A program made the position numbers and the translations under genes. A DNA stretch of 52,961 bases. Origin: Pelomyxa schiedti. Lineage: Eukaryota; Evosea; Pelobiontida; Pelomyxidae. Numbering within the stretch: the first letter of the stretch is position 1; the number at the start of each line of letters is the position of its first letter. Shown here piece by piece: positions 1 to 11,152 of this stretch. The notes under the pieces were generated by a model. The model saw only the letters and a program-made list of their open reading frames with translations. It was not told where the DNA came from and did no database searches. The stretch is from contig JAHLWZ010000644.1 in the NCBI GenBank assembly GCA_020536535.1, positions 2,659-55,619 on the forward strand. Reading direction: 5' to 3'.

Positions 1-458
1 TTGTATGACCTGATGAACAACAAGTGAGAAATGAACAGACAGTAAGGACGTACATGACACCGGCGGTCCCCTTCATGGCCAAATGACGCTTGGAGAACAG
101 CATCGGTGCACCTTTGTTGGTGGGGCATTCACCAGGAGGTTCCTCCAGAACTTTGCCCTAATGCGTTTGAGTTTCTATAAACTGGTAAATAGGAAGGTGA
201 CACACCGACTGAATGTAGTAATCAGGTTCAGAAAGGGTCTCCTGCAAGTAGTTGTCGATTCCTTGATAATTTGGTGAGGGAGTTACTATTAAGTCAAGAA
301 ATAGAGAGACTGTTAGTTGGCACACCAATAGCACAGCACCGTTTCTCCTTACAATCACGTGCCCACTCCTCAATCTTTGCCTGGAGAGGGTCTCCTGCAC
401 CCACTGTGTCTGCCATCTTGTGAACTGCTGCTGCGGCCGCGGAAGATAAGCTTTGCAT
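1..458 (-). CDS. hypothetical protein, 5' part only, runs off left edge
   Basis: I do not recognise this protein. The ATG at 458 opens a reading frame that can be joined through three introns with consistent phases: exons 458-353, 285-206, 157-61 and 9 to beyond the edge. Donors are GTAAGG, GTGTGT and GTGTCA; acceptors are TAG, TAG and CAG. The translation starts MQSLSSAAAAAVHKMADTVG, continues with a charged stretch (KIEEWARDL), and includes LSEPDYYIQS and later NKGAPMLFSKRHLAMKGTAG. There is no signal peptide or membrane segment in the visible part. If the second donor is not used, translation would stop at 158, giving a 77-aa protein. I prefer the longer model because exon 3 stays open and looks coding. 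It is transcribed away from the gene starting at 878. Confidence 0.45.
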
Positions 459-877
459 TGTCTTGGGGAGTATGTAGAGGTATTGTATTGGATGTCTCTG
501 GATTTTTTCCTTGTCTACGTACTGAGAGCCAGCAACGCTTATATAGACCATGCGCAGGGAATTACTGTCACCGGACTTGACATGTCACGCAAAATTTCCT
601 TCATTGCCTGTACACAAATCCTCGAAAACACGAGCAGGCCACCAGCGTCACTCAATACGAAAAATCAACAATAGGTAAAAACAAGGGTTCCCCGAAACCA
701 TCAACAACATAAAAAAACAAGAACCGAAGAGGCGTGACGCTTAGGCGGACGATACAACAATTTAGATGTCTACGTACCCAAATATTTCTGGTGCCATGAG
801 GCACACCGAAGACAACAAGGTACCTTTTTTCTTTTTTTGTCAGGGAAATTAACCTCGGGTTTTTAGTTCAGGGGAAG
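459..877. promoter_or_regulatory. divergent intergenic region
   Basis: This 419-bp gap separates two divergently transcribed genes, so it should hold both promoters. I see no TATA box, no coding exon that joins to a neighbour and no repeat. There is a pyrimidine-rich tract near 823-840, just upstream of the ATG at 878. Confidence 0.4.
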
Positions 878-1783
878 ATGGGCGCCACAAATCGCGACCC
901 CAAAACCAAAGGTTGTGACCAAAATTATGGGTGGTATTAAGTAGGTAATTCTTTTTATTAGTTCTATGTGATAGCCCAACCAGCAAAGCCTGCTACCAAA
1001 ACACCAGCCCCAGTAGCAGCTGCTCCCCCTCCAAAGGGTTTTTTCCTATATTCTCTCAGCTCATTTGTAATGTTTTGGGTTTGTTTTTACAGTCACCAAG
1101 CCAACTGTTCCTGCTCCAAGTGATGCTAAGTTTGTTCCCATGCTATTTTTTGGGCACTAATAGTTCTTACATTGTGTATAGGTTCACGATCATTGACAGA
1201 ATGAAGAATTTCCGTAGTTACATGACTGAGGATGGTGCTTGTTACAACTCAGTTGGGGATGTACTAGGCTACATTGAGCAGTCCTCCTGGGAAGCTGGTT
1301 CAGCGTGTGTTTCTAGATTACATTTTATAACTTGAATAAATGTTAGTATTGAAGTGATGGGAAATTCCTTGGACGACTTCGTGATGACAACTTTGTTGAG
1401 AATGCTGTAGAAGTTGTTGTTGGTTGTGTGGACCTTGGTCGTGCATTGGTACCAAACACTGCTTTTGTTATTCCCAGCCCCCTCACCAAATAAAACAGAT
1501 ACGCGATGACCAAGATACAATTGTATGTGAAATGACAGGTACGGGAGAGGTGTATGGTCACCAGGGATCCTACATTGGAGCATTTGACAACTTTGACTAC
1601 CATCACATGAAGGTTTGTCCTCACAAATTTCCAAATATCCATTTTCTGTGTCCCTAACCCTCAAACTACAAAAGATCATTACTCTCTACTTGTTACTTAT
1701 TGACCCAGGTATGCTATCCACTTACCAACCAGCCCCATTTAACGAAAATTCTCCAAGGCATGCTCAGCGAAATTGAAGGCTGA
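878..1783 (+). CDS. conserved-looking small beta-rich protein (possible 4-fold beta-flower type)
   Basis: Hand-spliced gene with seven exons. It starts at ATG 878 (MGATNRDPKTK) and stops at TGA 1781-1783. A low-complexity Pro/Ala/Lys linker (AQPAKPATKTPAPVAAAPPP) leads to a domain with three repeating beta-hairpin-like segments: SVGDVLGYIEQSSWEAGS, FLGRLRDDNFVENAVEVVVG and EVYGHQGSYIGAF. The end is YHHMKVCYPLTNQPHLTKIL. All junction phases agree; donors include GTTGTG, GTTTTT, GTTTGT, GTGTGT and GTACCA. The repeated GY/LG hairpins resemble the pseudo-symmetric 4-fold beta-flower fold seen in several amoebozoan and plant proteins. That resemblance is by eye only and no function follows from it. 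No signal peptide is visible. Confidence 0.55.
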
Positions 1784-1900
1784 AGGCTGTGTTGTTTGTC
1801 TCTGAGAAACTTTTTTTTCCTTTCTTGGAAGGGAACGCAACCCCGTAAAAAGAAAAGCAAAAACCGTCGAAACCCAAAACAAACAACCAAAATTTCGAAA

Positions 1901-4900
1901 ATGCAGCCACCACCCGCGACGGCGTCCACATCCACAGCAGCCAAGAAGAAAAGAAGCCGCAAACGCAACAAGAAGAACAAGAACACCCAACCCCCAGCAG
2001 CACAACAGCCTCCATCTTCTACTGCTACCACCACCACAACCCCCTCCCAACAGCCAGTGACTCCTCCCCCCGTCTCCACTCCACCTTCCTCTACTCCCGG
2101 TGCCGCCACTTCAACAACAGCGAGTTCCACCGCGAGCGCGACTGCGAGCGCAACTGCCAGTGGTAGTACATGCGCCAGTCCTACCAGTACAACAACCGCA
2201 ACCACCAGCTCCACCACCACCAGCAGCAGCAGCAGCGCCAGCACAACGGGTGCTAGTGGGAGTGGGGCCACGACGGCTGCTGCTGCCACTGCCACTGCTG
2301 CTACTGCTACGGCGGCGGCGAGGGCCGAGGTGCCCAGGTACGGGCTGCCCTCGGGGCTGCGCGTGTGCGCGGTCAGCGGCAAGGGCATGGACGAGGCCGA
2401 CCTGGGGCAGCTGGTGCACGTGGCGTTCAGGAAACGCCCAGGGATGGGCCCCGGCACGGGCAGGGGGGGCGGGGGCGGCGGGGGGGCCACGGAGGTGCTG
2501 CAGAGCGCCCTGGGGGACGTGGAGATATGCCCCGCCGTGGTGTCCAGGGTGGCCTACAACGAGAGCGTGGTGAACAACATCCCGCTGCAGTACGAGGGCG
2601 TCAGGGGCTCGGAGTGGCTGCCTCTGCTGCTGAGGAAGAAGGAGCACGGGTGTGTGTTGCCGCCTTGGCTTTGTGTGGACCACGAGATATTGGGGCCATT
2701 CTAACTTTCCGTTCCCTCCCCTCCCCCTCCCCCTCCCCCCGCCGCAGGTATCGTATGGCAGGTTGTACTTTGAAGACAGCATCGAAGCGGTCACAGGCAA
2801 GGCGGTATTCTGGAGTGTCTGTCTTCATTGGACAAGATATTAGTGGCTCAATGTCCTGCAACCTCACTGGATCCCTTACTACAAGGTTACAAGCTTGCCA
2901 GGAGAACTTGACTCGTATGCTTACTACTGAGCTCGACCCAAATGCTACTATCAGCTTCTACACGTTTAGCAACACTGTCACCAGGCTAATGGCAGACCAG
3001 CCGCTTGCTACCCGTCGTGCTGAACTGCTCCGTGTAATCAGGGATATGCAAGAGAATGGCTCAACCCACTTCTATAGAGCGGTAAATAACATGGTTACTG
3101 ACGGTGCAGAGTCAGTGACCCGAACGGGCATGCCTGCTGTTGTGGCAGTCTTTACTGACGGAGATGATACTGACAGCTCTGGCGATCTTTCCTTGCGCCA
3201 GCTCAAAGCAACACTCCAGAGAGTACGCGATAATCACGTTGCATTGACACTCGTGATCATAGCCCCCTTGGGAAGTCCTCCTGTACTCGCTGAATTAGTT
3301 ACGCTTGCACCAGAAGGGAGTGAACTACTCCAAGTAGATGTTAGCTCCAGATCTGATATTGGAACGGCGTTCGCATCTGTTGGAAAGAAAATCATAAGCA
3401 AGCAGCATGGTGGTGATGGTACAGATGATGGCGTTTACGGGACCATGGATTTGGTGGAAAGTGCTCTAAGTGTTATTGCAACAGGAGAAAATGGGCACTT
3501 CGACCCCAAACTGATGTGGGCAGTCTCAGCTAAACTCCTTTGCACTGTTGTTCTCCGCCTAAGCAAGGCCGAGATAAATCTTTCCCAGAAAACTCTTCAA
3601 ACTTACTGTGATATCCACCGCACTCTGCTGGAGTTCATGGCTATGCGACCAGAAATTAAGCAAGACCTTCTTACAACCATGCAGTTGTTCACAAATAAAT
3701 CGACGCCCCAGAACAGACTCCGATCTGCTGTACCTAACTTAGGAGAGGCAATCCAAGTCTTATCTCTTTTGGATGAAACCGAAATGAGCTGGGAACAATT
3801 CTCACCAGTATTTATGCCAGAGTTGTTTAGAAGAAATGCCAAGTGGCATTCAATGACAAACAGCAATAGGTAATTGTTCTGCCCCTTTTCCGCAACAATA
3901 TAAATCTTACTTCTAGGCCTGTGGCTGAACAACTCTCTATTCTATGGGAGGGCTACAAAATCTCCATGCTTCTTATAGCTTTCAATGTTCTTTTTGTGAA
4001 GAGAGTTGTGCATGTTGGTGGTCGCACTCTTGCCGATCTTTGTCGTTATTATGACGGTACCTTGGAGTATGTCACGCCTGAACAACTGGCAGAGCTTGTT
4101 GGACGGTTCGAACGCCTCCGGTTATTGAGCTCTTTCAATGCTGTAATGACAGAGCTGGGGCTACCATCAGTATTCGTCAAATCCCACTCACCAACTATCT
4201 CACTGTTTTAAAGGGTGATAACGATGTTATGGATCTCGTTTCCTACGGCTTCACATATGTGGACTGTGAGAAAGGTGGGCCCACTCCAGGGGAGCGCACA
4301 ATTCAACCAAGCCGCACAATGAGGAATTATACCGGTGACGCCAGCTCAAGCGGTGTGAAACCACTTGAGGAACTGGATGAAGATACAGATGCCGTTCTAC
4401 GACTTGGGCGGATAACATTGGCACCCCCCACACCCCCACCACCTGGACCAGGTCAAACTTGCACTCCGACTGCTTCTGCGTCTATGTACAGCTCACCCGT
4501 GAAGAGGAAAATGCTTCATGCTGGATGGGCAGTAACAGGTTTCTGTCGCCCGATTCAAACACCAAATTCCGCGCCAACTTATTCAATACACAGGCCTTCA
4601 TACAGTGCCTGCTATTTTGGCTCTAGCTGCCCCACACCGGGTCAATAGCAAATGCTACACGGCTGTGGTGTTTGGAGCAGATACCGACCCCGCGTTAGCA
4701 GCTGACTGTATGAGCCGTGAAGGCCAAACGGTGCCGGCCGTAATTGTAGCCATCAGGAATTCCAGAACCACCGGCTTGGTGGCTGATATAGCTGTTGAAG
4801 GTAATGTAATGCAGATGAACCTGAGCAGTCCCACAGGGGGTATGAAGCCTCACGAAATGAAAAGAGCAGCCCTTGGATGGCCCCAAACTCCAACCAATGT

Positions 4901-4937
4901 TAGGGTCACAGTTACAATGGAAGTAACCTGGCAATAA
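1901..4937 (+). CDS. von Willebrand factor A domain protein with low-complexity N-terminus
   Basis: Five exons (1901-2649, 2748-3869, 3917-4169, 4214-4538, 4606-4937) total 2,781 nt in frame, encoding 926 aa. Residues 1-150 are basic, then Ser/Thr/Ala/Pro-rich low complexity with a poly-Gly run. This exon is far more GC-rich than its surroundings. The vWA domain begins near residue 275 with GVSVFIGQDISGSMS. That is a complete MIDAS DxSxS signature, followed by the downstream FTDGDDTD motif, so metal-dependent ligand binding is likely. A helical region follows (KLLCTVVLRLSKAEINLS and after). The C-terminal 110 residues contain a hydrophobic AVVFGADTD strand and are unassigned. There is no signal peptide, so it is probably intracellular. 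I chose ATG 1901 (aaaATGCAG) over non-ATG codons upstream. The partner or substrate is unknown. Confidence 0.8.
2100..2650 (+). repeat. GC-rich low-complexity coding tract (Ser/Thr/Ala, then Gly)
   Basis: Within exon 1 of the vWA gene the sequence is a run of short imperfect triplets (agc, acc, gcc, ggg) coding for Ser/Thr/Ala, then a poly-Gly stretch near 2463-2490. Its base composition is unlike the rest of the window. Open frames on both strands here are shadows of this composition. Confidence 0.7.
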
Positions 4938-4944
4938 CTAGAAG

Positions 4945-4950
4945 AATAAA
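4945..4950 (+). terminator. AATAAA polyadenylation signal of the vWA gene
   Basis: A canonical AATAAA starts 8 nt after the vWA stop codon, in a short T-rich convergent gap with the next gene. Confidence 0.5.
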
Positions 4951-5137
4951 GAAATAGACCCTAGAACAGTGTTTACCTTCTTTTTTTTTTTGAGAGAAAA
5001 ACAAACTGAAGAGGCCGAGGAGAAAAAAAAAGTTTGTTTTAAACGAGTGAGGATACCCACCTTTTAATTTGTGTGTGGCTTTTTGGTTTTTTGTTTATTG
5101 TTATCAGATCCCCAAGTTTCTATGCAAAGAGGCATGA

Positions 5138-8100
5138 TTAGTTGTTTTCCAGAGGTAGTGGCGTTTCTTCTTGATTTGGTGGTAAAACTGGGTGTTCTTG
5201 CTGCACAGGTTCTGCCACAGACATTGGAACTGGTTCGGCTTCAGGAGCGGGAATGGGTTCCGGTTGTTGTACTATGTCCATGGTTGTTGTTGAAACCCCT
5301 ACAGAAAGCTCCGGTTGTGGTTGCGGTAGTTGCGGTGGTTGCTGGTCCCCGCCGGTTCCTACGGGCTCTGTGGTGCTAGTGGGTTGCGGCTGTACAGCTT
5401 GATGTGGTAGGGGTGTATCTGTTTGGGCTGCCTCGGATGCTACGGCCTCCGCGGGTTGTGCAACTTGCTCTTGTGTGAGTGCAGTACTCTCCATGGTATC
5501 TTGGGGTTGCATGTTAACTTCTGGGATGGCTTCCGTGTTCTGCAGTTCGGGGTGGCCCTCCAAATGTGACTCCACAGGAGGGTGAACAACGTCTGGTACT
5601 GGAATAGATTCTTCTTGTGGGGGGAGCGCTTGGGGCAGCATTTCTGGTTGCGGTTGCGGTAAGACTTCTTGTGGTACTAGAGGCATCACAGATTCGGGTT
5701 GTTGAGGAGCTTCAGCTTCAGCTTCAGTACCTTCGACATGTTGAGATGGCAGTGTCGCAGCAACCATCTCTTGGGGAGGAAGTTTTTCTGAAGGTGGTTG
5801 CTCTTGCTTGAGTGGCTGTAGTTCTTCAGACGTTTGAATAGGAAGAGCTTCTGTGTGTTGTTGGACTTCCATTGAGGTATTACCTTCTAGCTTTGTACAT
5901 GGTTGTTCAAGCTGTCGCACGGGAGTAGGTTGCGCCTCATCACTAGTTACCTGGGTTGTTTGCACTGTTGTAACTGTGTCGGTTTCTTGTTGAGGTTGTG
6001 TTGTCTGGGGTAGGCCTTGAGGTAATGCTTTTTCATTGGAATGTAAGAGGGTAAATGAAAGGAAATGGTAAGATACCTTGTGGTCGAGGTTGTGGCTTTC
6101 CCTGCCCCTGAATTCTGGTTACGAGTATGATGTAAAGCCTGTCTGCTTGGCCAGGAGCTGCCCTGCAATTTTCATTACTACAGGGGATGGAAATAGCTGG
6201 AATCATTTTTTGAGGAGCTAAAACCACCTCAAAGTGGGATCGGTTCTCATGAATTCTGGAAGATCGGCTTCTTTTCTTACTGGAAGAAGGTAGATTTCTT
6301 CTATACCAACTGGGGGTTGCTTTAGAGCGTTATCTACGTTTGCATGCCCAGCACTAAGTTGCATTAGAAGAGAATGCTGAGGAAGCTTGTACCGTTCTCG
6401 CCCAGTGAAATAATCAAACACCAAATTGTATTGACTGCGATCTTGCTCAGTGACTGGTTCGAGGCAAATCGTTGTTCGCTTTCTAGTAGCACTTGCACCT
6501 AACTGAACCAAGTAACTGGGAAATATTGGTCTAACAAAATAAACAAGACTGCACACACTTGAGGAGTCTATCTATAGGAAGGCGTCCTGTGACATCGAGA
6601 GTTTGAGGCAATACAGAAGAATCAATGGGTCTTCCACATGCGTAGGTTCCACATACAACAAATGGGGGGTAAGGGGGTTTGTTCACGGTAAACTGCCAGC
6701 CAATTGGTGAAGCGTCAGCATCAGTGGGAAGCCGTGCCGAAGGGGAAACATCACTACCTTGCCCAGTAGTACGGGACTTCTTTGGTGGTGGCTCTTGAAG
6801 TACGTTATTGGAAATAAAACGGAAATTAGAAGTACCTGCGGGTCGAGTATGACTATGAGTTGGAGGAGAGGCAGAGTCAGAGTATCGCGGAAGAGACTGT
6901 ACACTTCCATCTCCTATCAGCTTGGCAGCTTTCTCAGCTTGTTGCTTTTCAATTACCATATCAGGAGCTGTTCCCTCTTGAACAACCACCTTTGTGCGAT
7001 TAATTCATGACAAATGGAGCACACGTACAGTTTCCATGGATTTTTTTTCACGAGATTTTCTCCAATTTATGAGATCGGGATTGGCGAGCTGCTGTGGTGT
7101 CATTTGTGCCAGGTGTTCAGGTGAGAGCTCACCACTAATAATTCTATCTCGTAGCAAAGGGTTCTTTGCATCCTGAAAAAAAATTTGATTAGTATTCATA
7201 CAGTTAGCTGCTGCAAACCTTAAGGTTAGATTGCAGGCTTCTAATCTTGCTGGCATACGTTTTACTGGAATTGGAAAATGAATCATGGACTGCTGCCTCA
7301 ATTTGCTCCGCAATGTCTCTCTTACCTCCCAGTATTGTACTTAACTTCTCAATGGCAGAATTGCGGGTGGTGATAGGTATTTGCTTCTGAGGCTGTCCTT
7401 TGACTTATCATACAATTGTGAGAAGAAAAAAAAAGGAAACAGTAACACACTTGTCACTTTGGTAGAATCGGGACTCGCCACCACGGTTTTTGTACCAGGA
7501 GCGGGCATAGAGGCACGTCGGGCTCTTTGATCAGAATCACTACCATCGCTCCCTACACAAGAGAAATTAGAATTTTCTGTGGTAAGTAAAAGGGGTGTAA
7601 ATGTCGGAGGAGAACCTGAAACGTCATCCTGGGATGAAGTAGGAACACTTGCTCGTATTTTTGCTGGTATTTTGGCAGTGGCTTTTTTGGGGGAATCAGG
7701 TGCTGTTGCCTTTTAAGAAGTAAGGGCACCGCCTCAAGAAAATAGAGTATTTTTTGTAAGAAACGAGAAAGAAAACGCAGCTACCGGCACTGGCTGTGAA
7801 GTGCCTTGCGGCTTTGACTCTAAAAAATACAATCAAAAAAAGGGAGAAAATAGTGAAGGAATTGTACCACAACGCTTGCAAACGTAAGTTTTTATTCCCT
7901 TGGAAGCACGTTGGGATATGCCAACACATTTTCCATGGTACCACTCTTCACATATATCACACTGGATCATAAAACTTAATGTGGGTTATTATGGGTAGAA
8001 AACTTTCGAAACCGAACCTCCCGTCATCCTTTGATCTGCAGAAACAGTAGAGTTTGTTTTCTTCATCCCCATCTTCATCATCAGATGATTTACGCTTCTT

Positions 8101-8770
8101 CCGTTTTGTTCCCGCACCACCAGAGGAACTTTTTGAAGGCCTAGGCCTTGCACCACCAGGAGCAGACTTTCTCCTGGCGGCACGCTTCTTCGCATCTTCA
8201 CCTTCCCGATAATCGTCGTCGTCGTCGTTTGCATCGGGCGCCTCGTCATCATCGTCTTCCATATCTTCTTCATTCTCGTCGGGTTCGTCCCCGCTCTTGT
8301 CCTCTCCTCCTGCTCCACCTTCCTGGTCTTCGTCATCTCCCTTCCCAGCACCTCTGGGTTTGCCAGTTCCCCCACCTCGCCTCTGTTGTGGTTGCTGTTG
8401 TTGCTGTGGCTGTTGCGGGCGTGGCTTCCTGGAAGCTGGTGACTTTGGGGGAGCAGCGGCCGTTGCTTGCGGTTGCCGTTGTGGTGACGGGGCCGTGCGT
8501 CCCCCTTGTTGGGGTTGCCCAGAAGTTGGTTTCGTAGGAGTCGGTGGGTTCCTGGCTCCTCCCTGTTGCTGCGGAGTTGGAGACTGTTGTGTAAGTTAGT
8601 TTTTTCTACGTGTACGTTAAGTTGCGTGGTGTTGTTGTTTGTTTGTGGAGGAGAGGAGGTGGTTTTACGTTTGCGCTCGCAGGTCTCTGCTGAGCTGATC
8701 CAGGGACGTGCACCCTTACGGTGTGGTGTCCCGTCGGCGTAGTTGGCGTCGTGTGCGGTTGTTGTTGCAT
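5138..8770 (-). CDS. PHD finger - TFIIS central domain - SPOC protein (PHF3/DIDO1/Bye1 type)
   Basis: A chromatin and RNA polymerase II elongation-type regulator. The ATG at 8770 begins MQQQPHTTPTTPTGHHTVRV, followed by a long disordered Pro/Gln, acidic and Lys/Arg-rich N-terminus. The PHD finger follows: YCFCRSKDDG, then FMIQCDICEEWYHGKCVGI and YVCKRC, with the C4HC3 ligands split over two exons (about 8060-7865). Next comes a TFIIS central-type domain (DIAEQIEAAVHD, KTYASKIRSLQSNLK, KNPLLRDRIISGELSPEHLA, MTPQQLANPDLINWR; about 7320-7060). A SPOC domain follows (PFVVCGTYACGRPIDSSVL, IYLLPVRKEADLPEFM, LYIILVTRI; about 6680-6120). The last 280 residues are Pro/Gln/Glu-rich. In animals and yeast this domain set binds H3K4me marks, the Pol II surface and the phosphorylated CTD. 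Domain order matches the family. The inter-domain exons at 7330-7700 are not fully resolved. Confidence 0.85.
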
Positions 8771-9235
8771 TGGACGTGCGAAATTGACGCTGCGACCCTT
8801 GCACCCTGTTGCAACACCTCCTTGGGGTTTTGTTTTTTTTTTGTTTTTTTGCCGTGCAGATGTTTGTTGGTTATTTATAGGGCAAACCGGTCAAAAGACA
8901 TCAAGAAAAACCGACCAAGCCAACACTTTGTCTGACTCCAACGTGAAGTTGTCTACGGTCCAACAGTGTACTATAGAGGCTTTTTTTTATTGGATCTGAG
9001 AATTTTTTTTTCCCGCTCGTTCGTTTCGTGGGCAGGGAACTGCTGTAACTAGTGACACCTTAAATGCCACTCGCTGTTTTATTCAATCATCGATTTTTCT
9101 CGTATTCTAATAGACAAAAACAAACAAAGTCAATACAAGGCACGGTTCTGTGATTTATGGCCTACAGCTAAAGTAATAATTTTAAAATCGCGTAGCAATT
9201 CTGGATGGTGGGACCAGAGTAGAATACCTTGGGAA
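8771..9235. promoter_or_regulatory. intergenic region between two minus-strand genes
   Basis: This 465-bp stretch lies between the archease stop and the start of the PHD/SPOC gene. It should hold the archease 3' UTR and the downstream promoter. It contains several T-runs (8828-8850, 8979-9012). I see no coding exon and no RNA gene. Confidence 0.4.
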
Positions 9236-9823
9236 TTAAATGTCAACTGTAACATAGACATCACATCTACTAGGGGTGATAGAGAGATGCATATTGTGCA
9301 TAGTGATAGCTTTTATCTACACACATTAATGGACAAATGCAGAAGAATAGAAACCTCGGTCCCTTGTTCATGCCTTGAACGGTCAAATGTATCTCCAACA
9401 CTTGGTGTTTAGGTATCAGTCCATTTGTGGAAAGAAGTTATCTATTACCCATCTGATTCTATGGTGAAGTTTGTAGTATCCAAGGCTGTGATTTTTACTT
9501 TCTTGCAAATAAATCCCTCTGTGGAAAACAAAAAAAACCACTCATCCAAGAATGTATACAAGAGATTTTCAAGGTCATGACCTGATATAACAACATTAGT
9601 GTCGGAACTCAATAGAAATTTCAAACCAGTGCACTATTCTTACAGTCCGTTATTTAGCCCATAATACCCCCACACCTGAAACCGCAACGTGATTTGTTTG
9701 AGTTTCTTGCACAGAATCATTAAGCGGAGTCATGTAATTCATAACACCACAGCACGCCCCTTCGAACGCCGCAGTCAAATTAGGACCCCATCCATGCACA
9801 ATCACATCAGCTGGGTGGTCCAT
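9236..9823 (-). CDS. archease (RtcB RNA-ligase cofactor family)
   Basis: A four-exon gene whose exons are too short to show as a long open frame. The first exon reads MDHPADVIVHGWGPNLTAAF and so on to NHVAVSG. The second is HDLENLLYTFLDEWFFLF through TNFTIESDG. The third is GDTFDRSRHEQGTE. The last is IKAITMHNMHLSITPS, ending VDI and TAA at 9238-9236. These are the hallmarks of the archease fold: the HxADV start with its metal-binding Asp, G.DLE.LLY.FLDE, the (R/K)H.....E segment, and a final KAIT.H.M...........V.VDI. The total is about 136 aa, the normal family length. Archease activates the RtcB tRNA-splicing and XBP1-type RNA ligase. No rtcB is in this window. Most family members carry a few residues before the DH motif, so an extra 5' exon is possible. 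Confidence 0.88.
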
Positions 9824-10107
9824 GTCTTGTTTATGTTGTAATCATCCCCAACCAAACAACCAGAGAGCCACAGTGGGGGGAAAAAAGGAAGAGAATGAAG
9901 AGTGAGTGACCAGGCGGGAAGTCAAAAAAAAGAGAAGAAAAAAGGGTATCGTTCCCTGCTAACACACATTCGAATTGCCCTGCCATTTTTTTTTGATTTC
10001 GAAGAATCAATCATTCGAAAAAAAGGAGAAACACAACACAGCAAAATTGTGAATTGGGAATAAAGACGCAGTGGGATGGGCTGAGTGCCTTTGCAATGCA
10101 GAACGAA

Positions 10108-10694
10108 CTAGAGATGACGAATACGGCGGGCAGCTTTGTCCTGTTGGGACTTTACATTTGCAGTTGTGGCTGCAGTGTCTTGGAGTGATTCAATGCCATT
10201 TCTGACTTCCTGAACATGCTCTGGTGTAAGTATGGGCATCCTCTCGCCCTTTCTTTGCCTTCTTCTCCATGCAGTAAGGCACATTCCAGCAAACACGGAA
10301 ATAACGGCACCAGTGGCTACCCACTGAATGGCAAGGCACACAATGGTCATAATGTGGAGTAAATCATTGGAGCAAGGGTATAAAATCTGTAGGCTAACTT
10401 GAATGAGGAAATGGGATTATGTGAACCGAACTCACACTGTCCCAGCCATCATGCTGGAGAATTCTACTGCCCATGCCCAAGTTGCATATTAGATAATTTT
10501 TAGTGATCCATGGAATTTAAAGGATTAACCTACACGAGAGGGCCCCAATTCCAAGAATAATCACCAGCCATCCCTACACAATGGGAACAGCCACAGTTAG
10601 TTTGGTGTCAAGCCTATTATACATTTCATACCTCAAACAACAGAGTTCCTAGAACTACTAAGAAGCTGTATGAGGAAGCAACTACTTCAATCAT
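10108..10694 (-). CDS. small multi-pass membrane protein, family not recognised
   Basis: Four exons joined in phase from ATG 10694. The first is MIEVVASSYSFLVVLGTLLF; the second GWLVIILGIGALS; the third RILQHDGWD; the last ILYPCSNDLLHIMTIVCLA, then VATGAVISVFAGMCL. It ends in a basic, then amphipathic, tail (AWRRRQRKGERMPILTPEHV). Hydrophobic segments suggest two membrane helices in the N-terminal half and one or two after the polar loop, with a cytosolic helical C-terminus. It is about 135 aa and resembles many small ER/Golgi membrane proteins, but I cannot assign a family. Confidence 0.6.
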
Positions 10695-11152
10695 GCCATA
10701 AATACACGTCTAGACAAGAGTTAAGCTGCCCGTTAATTTCGTCTTTAATTATTGTTCCTCCTTTTTTTGTTTTCAAATTATAAACCACCACAAACTTGGC
10801 ACGTGAATCCGTCCTCCATTTCGACGCGAAACCACGAAGCATTGATGGAGCTGCAAACAAGAAGCGGCACAAAGACAACAAAAGCAGCAGGAAGCACCAG
10901 CAACGGTTCTTGGCACAAAAAACAGTGGCAACCAGAGCACCGGCCACAACACCCTCGAGTTTCACCCCACCGCCTCCTCCCACAACATTTGCTCCTGTTC
11001 TGCATGGATACTGCTGCGTGCAATGAATGTTCAGAGTGCATCGGACCGTCAGGGTCCTGACCTTGTGAAGTCTAGAGTTTTTCGGTGTGACATTTCCGTT
11101 CGAGCAAAAAAAAAAGCAGAAGACCCTTTTTCTGCAAGATTCGGATTCTGTG
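10695..11152. promoter_or_regulatory. divergent intergenic region
   Basis: A 458-bp gap between the minus-strand membrane protein gene and the plus-strand LRR gene. Open frames on both strands cover it, but none joins to a neighbour with consistent splicing. I regard it as a bidirectional promoter with 5' UTRs. An unrecognised small exon cannot be excluded. Confidence 0.35.

Noticed and set aside
1714..2800. Long open frames on the minus strand (258 and 229 codons) and a second plus frame
   Set aside because: They are shadows of the low-complexity triplet region of the vWA exon. Their translations are runs of Ala/Val/Leu or Pro/Arg with no domain.
7989..8804. 271-codon minus frame over the PHD/SPOC gene N-terminus
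   Set aside because: The neighbouring frame joins in phase to the PHD finger and gives the expected acidic and basic linkers. This one is its shadow.
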